Notes: generated by a model from the sequence alone, not told the origin. A stretch of 64,000 nt of DNA from an uncultured Pseudoteredinibacter sp. (GCF_947500695.1 NZ_CANMSS010000004.1:124001-188000), one strand, 5' to 3'. Counted from the first letter of the stretch, positions 16,497 to 26,531 are shown. Numbers and translations are program-made.

Positions 16497-17282
16497 TCAA
16501 GAATGCACACCCTGTTTTTGCGCTTCTAACTTCTTACGATATTTAGATTGAATAATATCGACAATAACCAGCACGGCAACCGAGAAGTAGAAAGTCGCTT
16601 TAGACATCGGCTCTACAGCATGACCAAAGAGTTTAAGGTGGGCTTGATGGCCACCTTCACCCAGCAAAACCACGCCAACAATTAGTAAAATAAACAAGCC
16701 CAAGACTTCATATTTACGGTTTTTCTGAATAAATTCCGTGACTCGATCGGCCAGCAAATACATGGCGGCGCCAGACGCTAAAATCGCTACGGCCAATACT
16801 GCAAAAACATCGGTGATGGCTAGGGCAGAAAGAATAGAGTCAAAGCTGAAAATCAGATTCATAAAAACTATCATGGCCGTGACTTTCATGGCTGAGCTCG
16901 CACCGCGATCACTATGTTCGGTAGCTAAATCGTCAATCGACAATAAATGAAAGATCTCTTTCACCGCAGTGTACATAATAAAAACACCGCCAAATAAAAA
17001 GACGATGGTGGCAAAGTTAAATGAGCCCTCAATTACCCCTGTCCAGTTGATATCAAAGAAGGGTTCGGTCAGTGAAGAGATCAGTTTGATCATCACAAAT
17101 AGCAATATAACCCGTAATGCGACGGCGATGATAATCCCCCAGCGACGCACAGCAGCTTGTTGGGCAGCTGGGGCCCGCTGTGATTCGATGGAAATATAGA
17201 GCAGGTTGTCAAAGCCTAATACGGCTTGCAAAAAGATGAGTACCGCCAAATTGGCGAAATTTTCGACGCTTAAGAGTTCCAT
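16497..17282 (-). CDS. TerC-family integral membrane protein
   Basis: 261 residues with seven to eight hydrophobic segments. The TerC signature is visible at the start, FLQAVLGFDNLLYISIES, and again at MNLIFSFDSILSALAITD; these paired acidic F-D-N/F-D-S motifs are the conserved core. Family members such as Alx and MeeY move Mn2+ or help metal loading of exported proteins. No yybP-ykoY riboswitch was recognised in the 117 bp upstream. Ends in its own terminator. Confidence 0.87.
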   Translation of the reverse strand: MELLSVENFANLAVLIFLQAVLGFDNLLYISIESQRAPAAQQAAVRRWGIIIAVALRVILLFVMIKLISSLTEPFFDINWTGVIEGSFNFATIVFLFGGVFIMYTAVKEIFHLLSIDDLATEHSDRGASSAMKVTAMIVFMNLIFSFDSILSALAITDVFAVLAVAILASGAAMYLLADRVTEFIQKNRKYEVLGLFILLIVGVVLLGEGGHQAHLKLFGHAVEPMSKATFYFSVAVLVIVDIIQSKYRKKLEAQKQGVHS

Positions 17283-17438
17283 GAAAACATCCTGATGTTT
17301 TAACTTTTATAGTCGTGATTATAGGTGCAGCTTATTGTAGATATACTATGCCAAGCTGGCTATACATGGGCTTAACAATCTTATCGGGAGGCCCTTAAGT
17401 GGCTGTCTTTAGCCTAGATGTGATTGGTGATCGTGCTT

Positions 17439-17918
17439 TTAGCGCACAGTCGCCAAGTACTTGCCGGTATAGCGCGCGCTGGCACTTGCTGGCTGTTGAG
17501 ATGAGTTGGCCTGGCCAAATATCTCGACATCCACTGTTAACTTGGCGCGGCCCTCTTTTTCGAGTTTATCGGCGAAGCTCTCTAAATCTTCCGTGGGCAC
17601 TTTGGCAATACTATGAAGATCCGCCGTAATGGGGGCATCAAAGCTTTGCTCGCTGTGATAGACGACAACCTCAGAGGATAAATCTAGCTGGCGGCTAATT
17701 AAGGTCACTAGGCTCCAGCCAGAAAGGGTAGCCAAGGTAGCAATGCTGCCACCAAAGGCTGTGTTCTTATCGTTAAGGTTGGGTGCTAGGGGTAATTCGG
17801 TATAGAGGTCAGCGCCCGATTCAATAGCGCAGTTAAATTTACAAAAGCGAAACCCCATGTGTTGGCTCAAAGGAATATCGCGATGAATCTCACTGGTAAA
17901 TTCTTCTAAATTTATCAT
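17439..17918 (-). CDS. YiiD-C-type hot-dog thioesterase
   Basis: 159 residues. The region NDKNTAFGGSIATLATLSGW matches the central helix of the YiiD C-terminal thioesterase family, where NxxGTAFGGS is conserved. Substrate is not known; family members are thought to act on acyl-CoA or acyl-ACP. Its ATG overlaps the TRIC-channel stop by four bases, so the two are translationally coupled. Confidence 0.75.
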   Translation of the reverse strand: MINLEEFTSEIHRDIPLSQHMGFRFCKFNCAIESGADLYTELPLAPNLNDKNTAFGGSIATLATLSGWSLVTLISRQLDLSSEVVVYHSEQSFDAPITADLHSIAKVPTEDLESFADKLEKEGRAKLTVDVEIFGQANSSQQPASASARYTGKYLATVR

Positions 17919-18556
17919 TTCTTTTTGAGCCTATAAGGGTCACGATCGCCAAATACCGGTAAGCCCCAGTGCCAATAAATGGCAGCCATGCGTAGGAAAA
18001 AGATGATGCTCATTGAGATGGCCATCGCCAGTACGTGTCCTAACCCTAATACTTGCATGGCAATGTAGCTTGCACTGCCCATGATACAGACTGTGGCATA
18101 GAGCTCCTGTTTAAGAATCATCGGGGTGTTTTGTACCAAAACATCGCGCAGCATTCCGCCGGCTACACCTGTGGCGGTTCCCATGATAATGGCGATTAAG
18201 TAGCTGACTCCTACATCAAGCGCTTTTTGAGTGCCAACAATTACAAAAAAGGCCAAGCCTAAAGCATCTGCTGTTAGCAAGACTTTCTTGGGTAGATCAC
18301 CATAGACTCGTAATACTATGACAGTAATCGCCGCTGCTGCGGCTATGGTGTAGAACACACTGTTGTCTTGAATCCAAAACACGGGTACATCCAGTAATAT
18401 ATCTCTGATAGTACCGCCGCCAATAGCGGTTAGCGAGGCTAAGACTAGGACTCCAAAACCGTCGAGTTGCTTGCGGTGGGCCAATAAGGTGCCGGAGGCT
18501 GCAAACACCGCAATGCCTAAAAAATCAAAGATGGCAAACCACAGTTGGTTGGTCAT
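17915..18556 (-). CDS. TRIC-family (YadS/UPF0126) membrane channel protein
   Basis: 213 residues, seven hydrophobic helices. Two copies of the glycine motif are visible: TAIGGGTIRDILLD in the first half and TGVAGGMLRDVLVQ in the second, the internal repeat of prokaryotic trimeric intracellular cation channels. Such proteins conduct K+ or glycine in known cases. First gene of the pair with the thioesterase; 50 bp downstream of the DUF2520 gene. Confidence 0.88.
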   Translation of the reverse strand: MTNQLWFAIFDFLGIAVFAASGTLLAHRKQLDGFGVLVLASLTAIGGGTIRDILLDVPVFWIQDNSVFYTIAAAAAITVIVLRVYGDLPKKVLLTADALGLAFFVIVGTQKALDVGVSYLIAIIMGTATGVAGGMLRDVLVQNTPMILKQELYATVCIMGSASYIAMQVLGLGHVLAMAISMSIIFFLRMAAIYWHWGLPVFGDRDPYRLKKK

Positions 18557-18606
18557 TTATTTTGCATCTCTTTCAATTCCAATATCTACTTTCGTTCTGA
18601 TCTCTC

Positions 18607-19497
18607 TTAAGATTTTAATAAATCTTGAAGTTCGAGCAATTTTGCTTGTATCTCGTTAGTGTTTTCTCGCCTTAAAGCTAAACGGGCAGTGTGCTTTGCC
18701 ATGTCTTGGTAAAGCTCCGCCAGATCGTCGTTATTATTTTGCAAGGCTTGCAGTTGTGCAATAACAAAATCGGCATCACCCCGTGCAATTGGCCCGGTTA
18801 AGGCATTGGCCGGCCCTTGTTCCCGGATATTAGACAAGCTGCCTTCGAGCAGCGGTTTAAGCAAATTAGCGGCAAGCTTACTGTCGATGCCGGCGGCCGA
18901 GAAGGCTTGGTAGCTAGCATCTATTAATGGCGCCAAATAATTGCAAGCGATGACCGAAGCTGAATGATAAAGCCATTTATTGCCGGTGATGGCGAAGCAG
19001 TTTGCGCCAATTTTTTCAAAAGCAGGAATAAGTACTTTTAGTGCCTCTTCGTCACCCTCATAGGCACAGTAGCTACCGGCAAACTCCAATACGGATTGAC
19101 TGGGTTTGGCAAAGCTATGCAGCGGATGAATGCTAGCGGTGTAAGCTCCTGCTTTTTTTAAACTTTGCAATGTGCTGCTGTCGAGCGCGCCGCTGCAATG
19201 AAAAACAATATCACCTGCCTGGATAAGGGGCAGCAATTGTTGGCAGGCTTGCTCAAAAGCGCTATCGGGGGTGGCAATTAGCCAGAGTTTAGAAGGTTTC
19301 AGTTTGCTTAGTGATGCAGGAGATTGCTCTTCTTCCAGATCAATAAATTCTTTTGCTTCTTGCCTCGAGTGAGGCTGTCGAGAGTATATCTGGTTTATTT
19401 CAAAAACCAGATTGTCATGCCATAACTTGCTTAATGTTTGCCCTAGGCGGCCGGCACCGAAAACAGATAGGGAAGAGGGCATAGCTGGGAGTCTCAT
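18607..19497 (-). CDS. Rossmann-fold DUF2520 protein
   Basis: 296 residues. An N-terminal nucleotide-binding fold begins LSVFGAGRLGQTLSKLW. SIHPLHSFAKP and the C-terminal helical DUF2520 domain (ALTGPIARGDADFV) follow, as in ketopantoate-reductase-like proteins of unassigned reaction. The ATG at residue 6 is an alternative start. Upstream of the TRIC/thioesterase pair on the same strand. Confidence 0.8.
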   Translation of the reverse strand: MRLPAMPSSLSVFGAGRLGQTLSKLWHDNLVFEINQIYSRQPHSRQEAKEFIDLEEEQSPASLSKLKPSKLWLIATPDSAFEQACQQLLPLIQAGDIVFHCSGALDSSTLQSLKKAGAYTASIHPLHSFAKPSQSVLEFAGSYCAYEGDEEALKVLIPAFEKIGANCFAITGNKWLYHSASVIACNYLAPLIDASYQAFSAAGIDSKLAANLLKPLLEGSLSNIREQGPANALTGPIARGDADFVIAQLQALQNNNDDLAELYQDMAKHTARLALRRENTNEIQAKLLELQDLLKS

Positions 19498-19581
19498 AGC
19501 TTGGCGTTAAAATGCCATTATAAGGCTCCCAGTTCGGATCGTCAGCCGCTAGCTTTTGGGCTGAATTAGATATGATGAGAT

Positions 19582-19986
19582 TTAATCGTTTTCTAAAAGT
19601 GCTTTTAACACATGTTTGCGGCTAATTAAGCCGACTAGTTTTCCATTGCGTACCACTGGGTAGTTTTTGGGCTTATTGCTCATCATTACTTCGGCAAGTT
19701 CGATAATACTGGTGTGGGGATCTACCGTGACTGGATCATTGAACATTACACTGGTCACTTTATCTGGGGCTTCGTGATAAAAAGACCCGTTAAGCATGTC
19801 CTTCATACAATCGTGCTCGGACACAAAGCCGACAACATTTTGTTGCTCATCTACAACCGGTGCCCCTAAAACACCAGCGCTTAGTAAGCTATCGACAGCT
19901 TCTCGAATATTGGCGGTGTGAGGAATCGCATGTGGATCATGATCCATAAAATCGCCAATGGTTAAGCTTTTAACGGCCAGTTCCAT
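19582..19986 (-). CDS. Tandem CBS-domain protein
   Basis: 134 residues from MELAVKS, which follows AAGGAGCT at good spacing; a longer in-frame start 11 codons upstream is less likely. Two CBS repeats (about residues 8-65 and 75-130) with VSEHDCMKDM and ISRKHVLKALL at the ends of each. Pairs of CBS domains bind adenine nucleotides and usually regulate a partner; none is identifiable here. Confidence 0.85.
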   Translation of the reverse strand: MELAVKSLTIGDFMDHDPHAIPHTANIREAVDSLLSAGVLGAPVVDEQQNVVGFVSEHDCMKDMLNGSFYHEAPDKVTSVMFNDPVTVDPHTSIIELAEVMMSNKPKNYPVVRNGKLVGLISRKHVLKALLEND

Positions 19987-20112
19987 AATCAGCTCCTTGT
20001 GCGGAATGGTAGTGCCCAAACCATGGTTAATGGCCTAGGGCTAAGTTCATATTAGCCCTGGCTACACGCTTCTACAAGTAAATATTAGTATTTGCTGATG
20101 TATGTCAAAGGT

Positions 20113-20877
20113 CTAAGATTCACCCTGGCAAATATCACGATATCGTGAAACCACATGGCTCATGCCCATGGTCAGTGACTCTACGGTTAAACCGTGGCCG
20201 ATAGAAACTTCTTGTAGGCCTGGAACCGTGCAGTATTTTGCGAGGTTTTGTAAATTCAGATCATGGCCAGCGTTGATTCCCAGCCCAACTTCTTGCGCAG
20301 TAATTGCGGCCTGGCAATGTGCTTGGAAAATATCTTCTAGCTCATCGCTTTGCTCTTTAAACGCCCAAGCGTAAGGACCGGTATAAAGCTCGATACGATC
20401 AGCCCCAACTTGTTTTGCCAGTTTGATCTGCTCAATGTCAGGGTCCATAAAGAGGCTTACCCGAATGCCTGAGCTTTTTAACTTCGCAATAATAGGCGCG
20501 AGTTTGTCACCACTCTGGCGCAAGTCGAAGCCATGATCTGAGGTTAATTGATCGTTGCTGTCGGGTACTAGCGTGCATTGATCAGGCTGTTGCTGCTCAA
20601 CCAAGCTGATAAAGCCTGGATAATCCCCGAGATCTTCGGCAAAGGGATTGCCTTCGATATTAAATTCAATATCATCGATATCCCGGACTAGCTCACCTAG
20701 GCGTTTCACGTCGTCTGGGCGAATATGGCGTTGATCGGGTCTTGGGTGAACAGTAAGGCCATCGGCGCCATTAGCCAGGCAGATTTTTCCAAATTCAACG
20801 GGATCTGGATAATTACCCTCTCTAGAGTTTCTTAACAAGGCAATTTTATTTAGGTTTACACTTAGTGCTACGGCCAT
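20113..20877 (-). CDS. pdxJ: Pyridoxine 5'-phosphate synthase
   Basis: 254 residues, standard length. Condenses 1-deoxy-xylulose-5-phosphate with aminoacetone-phosphate in vitamin B6 synthesis. Marks are VNLNKIALLRNSR at the N terminus, GLTVHPRPDQRHI (active-site His), FNIEGNP, and GADRIELYTGPYA plus INAGHDLN and EVSIGHGL at the C terminus. Usually downstream of recO; that neighbour is absent here. Confidence 0.95.
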   Translation of the reverse strand: MAVALSVNLNKIALLRNSREGNYPDPVEFGKICLANGADGLTVHPRPDQRHIRPDDVKRLGELVRDIDDIEFNIEGNPFAEDLGDYPGFISLVEQQQPDQCTLVPDSNDQLTSDHGFDLRQSGDKLAPIIAKLKSSGIRVSLFMDPDIEQIKLAKQVGADRIELYTGPYAWAFKEQSDELEDIFQAHCQAAITAQEVGLGINAGHDLNLQNLAKYCTVPGLQEVSIGHGLTVESLTMGMSHVVSRYRDICQGES

Positions 20878-21334
20878 ATGGGTGAGTCTCGATCGCTACG
20901 GCTAGCTGGGCTGCATGTCATACTACTTGTTGTTTAAAGTCACTTGCGGTAAGCCACTGAGTTTAAATCGTTCAGTATAAGCAGCTTGGCTATAGGGTTT
21001 AGAAAAAGAAAATTATGCGCTTCTAAATCAGCTCTCGCAAGCCTAGCTCTTTCAGCCAGCCTCTTTGGATTTACAGTTATTGAATATAGATTGTCGATTT
21101 TTTGTGTCTGTTAAGCCAAGGTTGGGAATTGCTGCGTACAATTACCTTTCATCGTTCATTGATTTTGCTGATCAAGAAGGCATGTGGGCGAGTTTTAGAA
21201 TAGGCTGAGGGTGAAAAGCAAAAGCCCGATGGCCATTAAAGGATCTAATGGACTAATATTCTATTTAATCAGGGGTAGTGTTACCTCTTTGAATACGAGT
21301 ATGCACAAAACAAATTGTGTATAAAAAGGTATCT
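20878..21334. other. Divergent intergenic region, pdxJ-xerD
   Basis: 457 bp with no supportable gene. Presumably carries the promoters of pdxJ and xerD. I see no clear operator, repeat or RNA. Confidence 0.5.
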
Positions 21335-22300
21335 ATGCCAACAGCAACCCCCAACAAAGTTCCGGGTAATACTAAGAACAGCAGGATTGATGTGAGCCTT
21401 TTGCCCAGCAAGCTGCAGCAGCAGGTTGAGTCTTATCTTGATACTACCTGGATGGAAAAGGGGCTCAGCGAAAACAGCTTAAGCTCTTATCGCCGTGATT
21501 TATTCAGTTTTTGCTATTGGTTGGATCAAAGCAAAGGCGTTGATGATCTATTACTTGTGAGCTCTGAGTGGATTCAAGGGCATTTGGCCTGGCGCCTTGA
21601 ACAAGGACTTAGTGCTCGCTCTACCGCTCGATTTATGTCCTGTTTGCGAGGTTTTTATAATCTTCAGCAGCGAGAGAATCGTCTCAGTGAAAACCCTGTT
21701 GCTTTAATCGAAAACCCCAAATTACCTAAGGGCTTACCAAAATCACTAAGCGAAGAAGACGTCGATCATCTATTGGCTGCGCCAGATGTAGAGGATGCGG
21801 TAGGGCTTCGTGATAGAGCGATGCTGGAGCTTCTATATGCCTGTGGCTTGAGGGTCAGTGAGTTGGTTGGCTTGAGTGAATCCCAAGTTAATCTGCGTCA
21901 GGGTGTGATTCGTGTTTTCGGTAAAGGCAGCAAAGAGCGGCTAGTCCCTATGGGTGATGCGGCTATACATTGGCTGCAGCAGTATTTGTCGAAAGGACGC
22001 GGAGCACTTTTGAAAGGCCCTAGCGATGTTATGTTTCCCAGTAACCGCGGCCAGCAAATGACCCGCCAAACCTTTTGGCATAGGATTAAGCACTGGGCCA
22101 AGGTAGCAGGTATTGAAAAGCCTTTATCGCCTCATACTGTACGACACGCATTTGCCACCCACCTATTAAATAATGGTGCCGACTTAAGGGTCGTGCAGCT
22201 ATTGCTAGGGCATAGCGATCTATCGACAACTCAGATCTATACGCATATTGCCAAAGAGCGTATGAAAACACTGCATGAGAAGCACCACCCTCGCGCTTAA
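21335..22300 (+). CDS. xerD: Tyrosine recombinase XerD
   Basis: 321 residues from the ATG after AAAAGGT. With XerC and FtsK it resolves chromosome dimers at dif. The N-terminal SAM-like core-binding domain (about 25-110) is followed by the catalytic domain with all expected residues: Arg in ACGLRVSEL, HTVRHAFATHLL (His-x-x-Arg), LLGHSDLSTTQIYTHI (His and nucleophilic Tyr). The neighbour dsbC downstream marks this as the XerD rather than the XerC copy. Confidence 0.93.
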   Translation: MPTATPNKVPGNTKNSRIDVSLLPSKLQQQVESYLDTTWMEKGLSENSLSSYRRDLFSFCYWLDQSKGVDDLLLVSSEWIQGHLAWRLEQGLSARSTARFMSCLRGFYNLQQRENRLSENPVALIENPKLPKGLPKSLSEEDVDHLLAAPDVEDAVGLRDRAMLELLYACGLRVSELVGLSESQVNLRQGVIRVFGKGSKERLVPMGDAAIHWLQQYLSKGRGALLKGPSDVMFPSNRGQQMTRQTFWHRIKHWAKVAGIEKPLSPHTVRHAFATHLLNNGADLRVVQLLLGHSDLSTTQIYTHIAKERMKTLHEKHHPRA

Positions 22301-22532
22301 AAAGAACCATCCTTAAAAGCAATCAAAGGGAGCCTTCGGGCGTTTACAGTGTTAATAGTCCTTAAGAAGCTTAAAGGACAGCTAAACTTTCCCCTTACGT
22401 GAAAGATTTGTGAGATTAGCGGGGGTATAATCCCCGTCAATGTAAAATTGAGACTTATCCATGGCGGGAAGCTTGAGTAGCCTATTTAGCCTATGAAAGC
22501 GCCTGGATAAGGTAATGGATTAACCAGTAAAA

Positions 22533-23351
22533 GTGAGTATCCCTGTGAGTTTGATGACATCTTCAATCAAAATGGCCGGCAAATTAGCCTTGCTGGCATC
22601 TATGAGCATCGGCATGAATATGGCAGCCCAAGCTCAATCTACTGAAATAATGGCAGTGGATGAAAAAGTAAAGGCCAAGATTACAGAGAATATGAGCAAA
22701 TCTGTGCCGGGTTTTGCTATCCAGTATATTAGCCGCACGCCCGCTGAAGGCCTATATAGTGTGCAAGTCGAGCAGGGACCTAAAGTTTTTGTTAATGCTG
22801 ATGGCACCTTCATTATTAATGAACAGGGCCAAGCCATTGTTCCTGAAGATGGTACTTTTGTCGCTTGGATGGACCCTGTGCAGCGTCGTGTAGAAGAAGA
22901 AATTAAGCGTATGGCAGAAACCACGCTTAATAAGATTCCAGACGATGAGTTGATTGTTTACCCAGCCAAAGGCGAAAAGAAAGGCCAGGTCTATGTATTT
23001 ACCGATGTGGATTGTGGCTACTGTCGCAAGCTGCATTTAGAAGTGCCTAAGATGAATGAGATGGGCATTGAGGTTAAATATCTAGCCTTTCCTCGTTCCG
23101 GCCCTGTTGGCGCATCTGCTGATAAATTAGCCAGAGCCTTCTGTGCTAAAGATCGTGGCGAAGCCCTTACTGAGCTGAAGAATGGCGGTGGCTTAGATCG
23201 TGAAGTGTGTGCAGAGCACCCAATTCAGGAGCACCTGAAGCTGGTTCGTGCTTTCGGTTTGTCCGGCACGCCAGGTATTTTCTTGGCCGATGGCACCAAA
23301 ATCGCGGGTTATGTACCGGCTGAAGAATTGGCCCGTCGTTTGAAAATCTAA
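22533..23351 (+). CDS. dsbC: Periplasmic thiol:disulfide isomerase DsbC
   Basis: 272 residues from GTG; a second GTG four codons on is possible. Signal peptide ending near AAQAQS, an N-terminal dimerisation domain, then a thioredoxin domain with active site CGYC in DVDCGYCRKLHLEVP and the cis-proline loop SGTPGIF. A second cysteine pair (FCAKDRGE...REVC) matches the structural disulfide of DsbC. Shuffles wrong disulfides in the periplasm. Lies between xerD and hom, as in many gammaproteobacteria. Confidence 0.93.
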   Translation: MSIPVSLMTSSIKMAGKLALLASMSIGMNMAAQAQSTEIMAVDEKVKAKITENMSKSVPGFAIQYISRTPAEGLYSVQVEQGPKVFVNADGTFIINEQGQAIVPEDGTFVAWMDPVQRRVEEEIKRMAETTLNKIPDDELIVYPAKGEKKGQVYVFTDVDCGYCRKLHLEVPKMNEMGIEVKYLAFPRSGPVGASADKLARAFCAKDRGEALTELKNGGGLDREVCAEHPIQEHLKLVRAFGLSGTPGIFLADGTKIAGYVPAEELARRLKI

Positions 23352-23367
23352 TCGTTTTGCAAGGTGC

Positions 23368-23389
23368 CTTTCATATATTCGTATGAAAG
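23368..23389. other. Small inverted repeat after dsbC
   Basis: CTTTCATA and TATGAAAG flank TATTCG, 16 bp after the dsbC stop, and AAGGTGCC occurs on both sides. There is no T tract, so a termination role is doubtful. Confidence 0.35.
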
Positions 23390-23596
23390 TATCTGAAAGG
23401 TGCCTACCTTCTATTTCTCACCCCGTAATTCTTGGCCTCTATTTCTGGCCCTGTAAATTCTCTCGCAAAGCTCCAGTGGCGTTTGACAGCCCTAAGCCCT
23501 AGCAGTATTGTTCTCATCCTTTGCCTTAAGCGCCAATAAGAGCGATGGCAATCAGTCCAAATGGGCAAAACCTAAGCAATCAGCGAGGAAACAGTT

Positions 23597-24901
23597 TTGA
23601 AACCGGTAAAAGTAGGATTATGTGGTCTGGGTACTGTTGGCAGTGGTACCTTCAATGTATTACAGCGTAATCTGCAAGAGATTAGTGCCCGAGCTGGCAC
23701 AGCGATTGAATTAACCCACATTGGCGCTCGCCGTGATAATCCTGCTTGTGATACGACAGGCTTTAAAGTAAGTCGTGACATCTTCGCTGTGGTTGAAGAT
23801 CCCGAAGTACAAGTTGTTGTTGAATTAATTGGCGGCACCACGGTAGCCAAAGAGCTGGTGGAAAAAGCCATTGCCAATAACAAGCATGTAGTTACGGCGA
23901 ATAAGGCCTTAATTGCCGAGTTTGGTAATGAGCTATTTGCCAAGGCCCAAGCTCAAGGTGTTTGTATCGCCTATGAAGCGGCCGTAGCGGGCGGTATACC
24001 CATCATTAAAGCGATGCGTGAAGGCCTAGCTGCAAATCGAATTGAGTGGTTGGCTGGCATTATTAATGGTACTGGTAACTTTATTCTTACTGAGATGCGC
24101 GACAAAGGTCGTGATTTCGCCGATGTACTAAAAGAAGCCCAAGAATTGGGCTATGCCGAAGCAGACCCGACTTTCGATGTAGAAGGTATCGATGCGGCCC
24201 ACAAATTGGTAATACTGGCCTCCCTAGCTTTCGCCATGCCTTTACAGTACGACAAAGTATTTTGCGAAGGTATCAGCAATATCCAGCCTATTGATGTGAA
24301 ATACGCTGAAGAGCTAGGTTATCGCATTAAGCACTTGGGCATTGCGCGTCGCCGTGATACCGGTATCGAGTTGCGAGTACATCCAACCTTAATCCCTCAT
24401 AAGCGCTTAATCGCCAATGTTGATGGTGTGATGAACTCTGTTTTAGTGCAGGGTGATGCGGTAGGCCCGACTCTTTACTATGGTGCTGGCGCAGGTGATG
24501 AGCCAACCGCGTCTGCGGTAATTGCGGATCTGGTTGATGTGGCCCGAGCTGTTGCCAGCGACGCAAGCTCAGTGGCTGCGCTGGGTTTCACCGCGGAATA
24601 CCTGCAAGATCAAACCATTTTGCCGATTGATGCCGTTGAAACAGCCTACTATCTACGCATGTCGGCCCTAGATCAGCCAGGTGTGATGAATCAAATCACT
24701 CAAATACTGAGTAATGCTGGCGCCAGTATTGAAGCCTTGGTGCAAAAAGAGCGTCAATCCTCTGCGCAAGATTATGTCGACGTTGCATTACTGACCAATA
24801 GTGTTTTGGAAGCCGATATGAAGACCGCCATCGCTGAGATTGAGGCGTTGGATAGTATTTCTGGTGAAGTAAGCCGAATCCGTATGGAAAGCTTAGGCTA
24901 A
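23597..24901 (+). CDS. hom: Homoserine dehydrogenase
   Basis: 434 residues from TTG, which has GAGGA eight bases upstream; no better start exists. Reduces aspartate semialdehyde to homoserine. N-terminal nucleotide fold VGLCGLGTVGSG, catalytic region with IINGTGNFILTEM and GYAEADPTFDVEGIDAAHK, and a C-terminal ACT domain (about 350-430, YYLRMSALDQPGVMNQI) typical of feedback control by threonine. Directly upstream of thrC; together they supply threonine. Confidence 0.95.
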   Translation: MKPVKVGLCGLGTVGSGTFNVLQRNLQEISARAGTAIELTHIGARRDNPACDTTGFKVSRDIFAVVEDPEVQVVVELIGGTTVAKELVEKAIANNKHVVTANKALIAEFGNELFAKAQAQGVCIAYEAAVAGGIPIIKAMREGLAANRIEWLAGIINGTGNFILTEMRDKGRDFADVLKEAQELGYAEADPTFDVEGIDAAHKLVILASLAFAMPLQYDKVFCEGISNIQPIDVKYAEELGYRIKHLGIARRRDTGIELRVHPTLIPHKRLIANVDGVMNSVLVQGDAVGPTLYYGAGAGDEPTASAVIADLVDVARAVASDASSVAALGFTAEYLQDQTILPIDAVETAYYLRMSALDQPGVMNQITQILSNAGASIEALVQKERQSSAQDYVDVALLTNSVLEADMKTAIAEIEALDSISGEVSRIRMESLG

Positions 24902-24940
24902 GCCTTTGATTAAGGGGGCTCTGGGCGAGAGCCTTCACTA

Positions 24941-24967
24941 CCTTAGCCTAGCTTTGTTAGGCTAAGG
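24941..24967. other. Long perfect hairpin between hom and thrC
   Basis: CCTTAGCCTA and TAGGCTAAGG are exact complements around a 7-nt loop, 40 bp after the hom stop. There is no T run downstream, so it may protect or process the mRNA rather than end it. Confidence 0.6.
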
Positions 24968-25081
24968 AAATCCGCTAAACTAGCCCCCATAATTATTATT
25001 ACACTCCATAGCTCAATTTAGGGCTAACAATAGCAATAGGGGTAAGGCCCAGGCGCTTACCCTCACGATAGGAACTATCCC

Positions 25082-26476
25082 GTGAAATACATCAGTACGC
25101 GTGGGCAAGCGCCTGCGCTCAGCTTCGAAGAGGCTATCTTGACTGGCTTGGCCAGTGATGGTGGTTTGTATGTCCCCGAAACCCTACCGCAGTTTAGTAA
25201 AGAAGAGATCGCCAGTTGGGCGGGGCTTAGTTATCAAGAGCTTGCCTTTAAAATCATTGAGCCTTTCGTAGCTGGGGATATTCCCTCTGAAGATCTAAAG
25301 GGCATTATTAATCGTGCCTACAGTAGCTTCCGTCATGAAGCTATCGCACCAATGGTGCAAACCGCCCATAACGAATGGGTTTTGGAGTTATTCCAGGGCC
25401 CGACACTGGCCTTTAAAGATTTTGCCTTGCAGTTTTTGGGGCAGTTGCTGGATTACGTGCTGAATAAGCGCCAGCAAAAAGTGGTTGTTATGGGGGCTAC
25501 CTCGGGTGATACCGGCTCGGCGGCTATCGAAGGTTGCCGTCGTTGCGAGCATATTGATATCTTTATTTTGCACCCGCATCAGCGCGTATCCGAAGTTCAG
25601 CGTCGCCAGATGACCACCGTGTTGTCAGGGAACGTTCACAATGTCGCCCTCCATGGCAATTTCGATGATTGCCAAAATATGGTGAAGGCGAGCTTTGCGG
25701 ATCAGAGTTTCTTGCCCGAAGGGCGTCAACTTGTTGCCGTAAATAGTATTAACTGGGCCCGCATCATGGCGCAGATTGTTTACTATTTCTATGCCGGTCT
25801 TGCTCTAGGTGCGCCAAACAAAGAAGTCGCTTTCTCGGTGCCAACCGGAAACTTTGGTGATATTTTTGCCGGCTACTTAGCCAGTAAAATGGGCTTGCCA
25901 GTGGATCAACTTATTGTAGCGACCAATAGCAACGATATTTTACATCGCTGCTTGGCCAATAATGATCACAGTAAAAAAGAACTACAGCATACCTTGTCTC
26001 CAAGCATGGATATTATGGTTTCCAGTAACTTTGAGCGCTTGTTATTTGATTTGTATGATCGCGATGGTGCCGCTATCCAGCAACTAATGGATAACTTTAA
26101 GTCTGGTTCAATGACCTTAAGTGATGTGGCTATTTCGAAAGCCGCTGAGTTGTTCAGCAGCTATCGTCTTGATGACGAGGGGATGATCGAAACCATTGCG
26201 AAGGTTTACGATAGCACCGAATATCTACTTGATCCTCATACCGCTATTGGCTTGGCTGCAGCTCGCAATGAGCGTCGCAGACAAGATATCCCTATGGTGT
26301 GTTTGGCTACCGCTCACCCTGCTAAATTCCCGGAGGCGGTTGAAAAAGCCATCGCTGGCATGCACCCAGCTTTACCACATCATATGGTCGATTTATTTGA
26401 GCGCGAAGAGCGTTACGATGTATTGGATAATGATATTGCCAAGGTGCAGAGCTTTGTCACTAAGCATAGCCGTTAA
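25082..26476 (+). CDS. thrC: Threonine synthase
   Basis: 464 residues from GTG, after ATAGGAACT. PLP enzyme converting O-phosphohomoserine to threonine. YISTRGQAPALSFEEA is the typical start, FQGPTLAFKDFALQFLG holds the PLP lysine, and MGATSGDTGSAAIEG is the phosphate loop. Follows hom and ends in a strong terminator. Confidence 0.95.
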   Translation: MKYISTRGQAPALSFEEAILTGLASDGGLYVPETLPQFSKEEIASWAGLSYQELAFKIIEPFVAGDIPSEDLKGIINRAYSSFRHEAIAPMVQTAHNEWVLELFQGPTLAFKDFALQFLGQLLDYVLNKRQQKVVVMGATSGDTGSAAIEGCRRCEHIDIFILHPHQRVSEVQRRQMTTVLSGNVHNVALHGNFDDCQNMVKASFADQSFLPEGRQLVAVNSINWARIMAQIVYYFYAGLALGAPNKEVAFSVPTGNFGDIFAGYLASKMGLPVDQLIVATNSNDILHRCLANNDHSKKELQHTLSPSMDIMVSSNFERLLFDLYDRDGAAIQQLMDNFKSGSMTLSDVAISKAAELFSSYRLDDEGMIETIAKVYDSTEYLLDPHTAIGLAAARNERRRQDIPMVCLATAHPAKFPEAVEKAIAGMHPALPHHMVDLFEREERYDVLDNDIAKVQSFVTKHSR

Positions 26477-26505
26477 ATTTTAGCGCAACACATTGCGTGT
26501 TTTAG

Positions 26506-26531
26506 AAGGCTCCTTACAAGGAGCCTTTTTT
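26506..26531 (+). terminator. Terminator of the hom-thrC unit
   Basis: AAGGCTCC and GGAGCCTT pair around TTACAA and run into TTTTTT, 30 bp after the thrC stop. Confidence 0.92.

Noticed and set aside
17283..17438. Manganese riboswitch upstream of terC
   Set aside because: Some TerC genes carry a yybP-ykoY element, but no convincing conserved loops were seen here.
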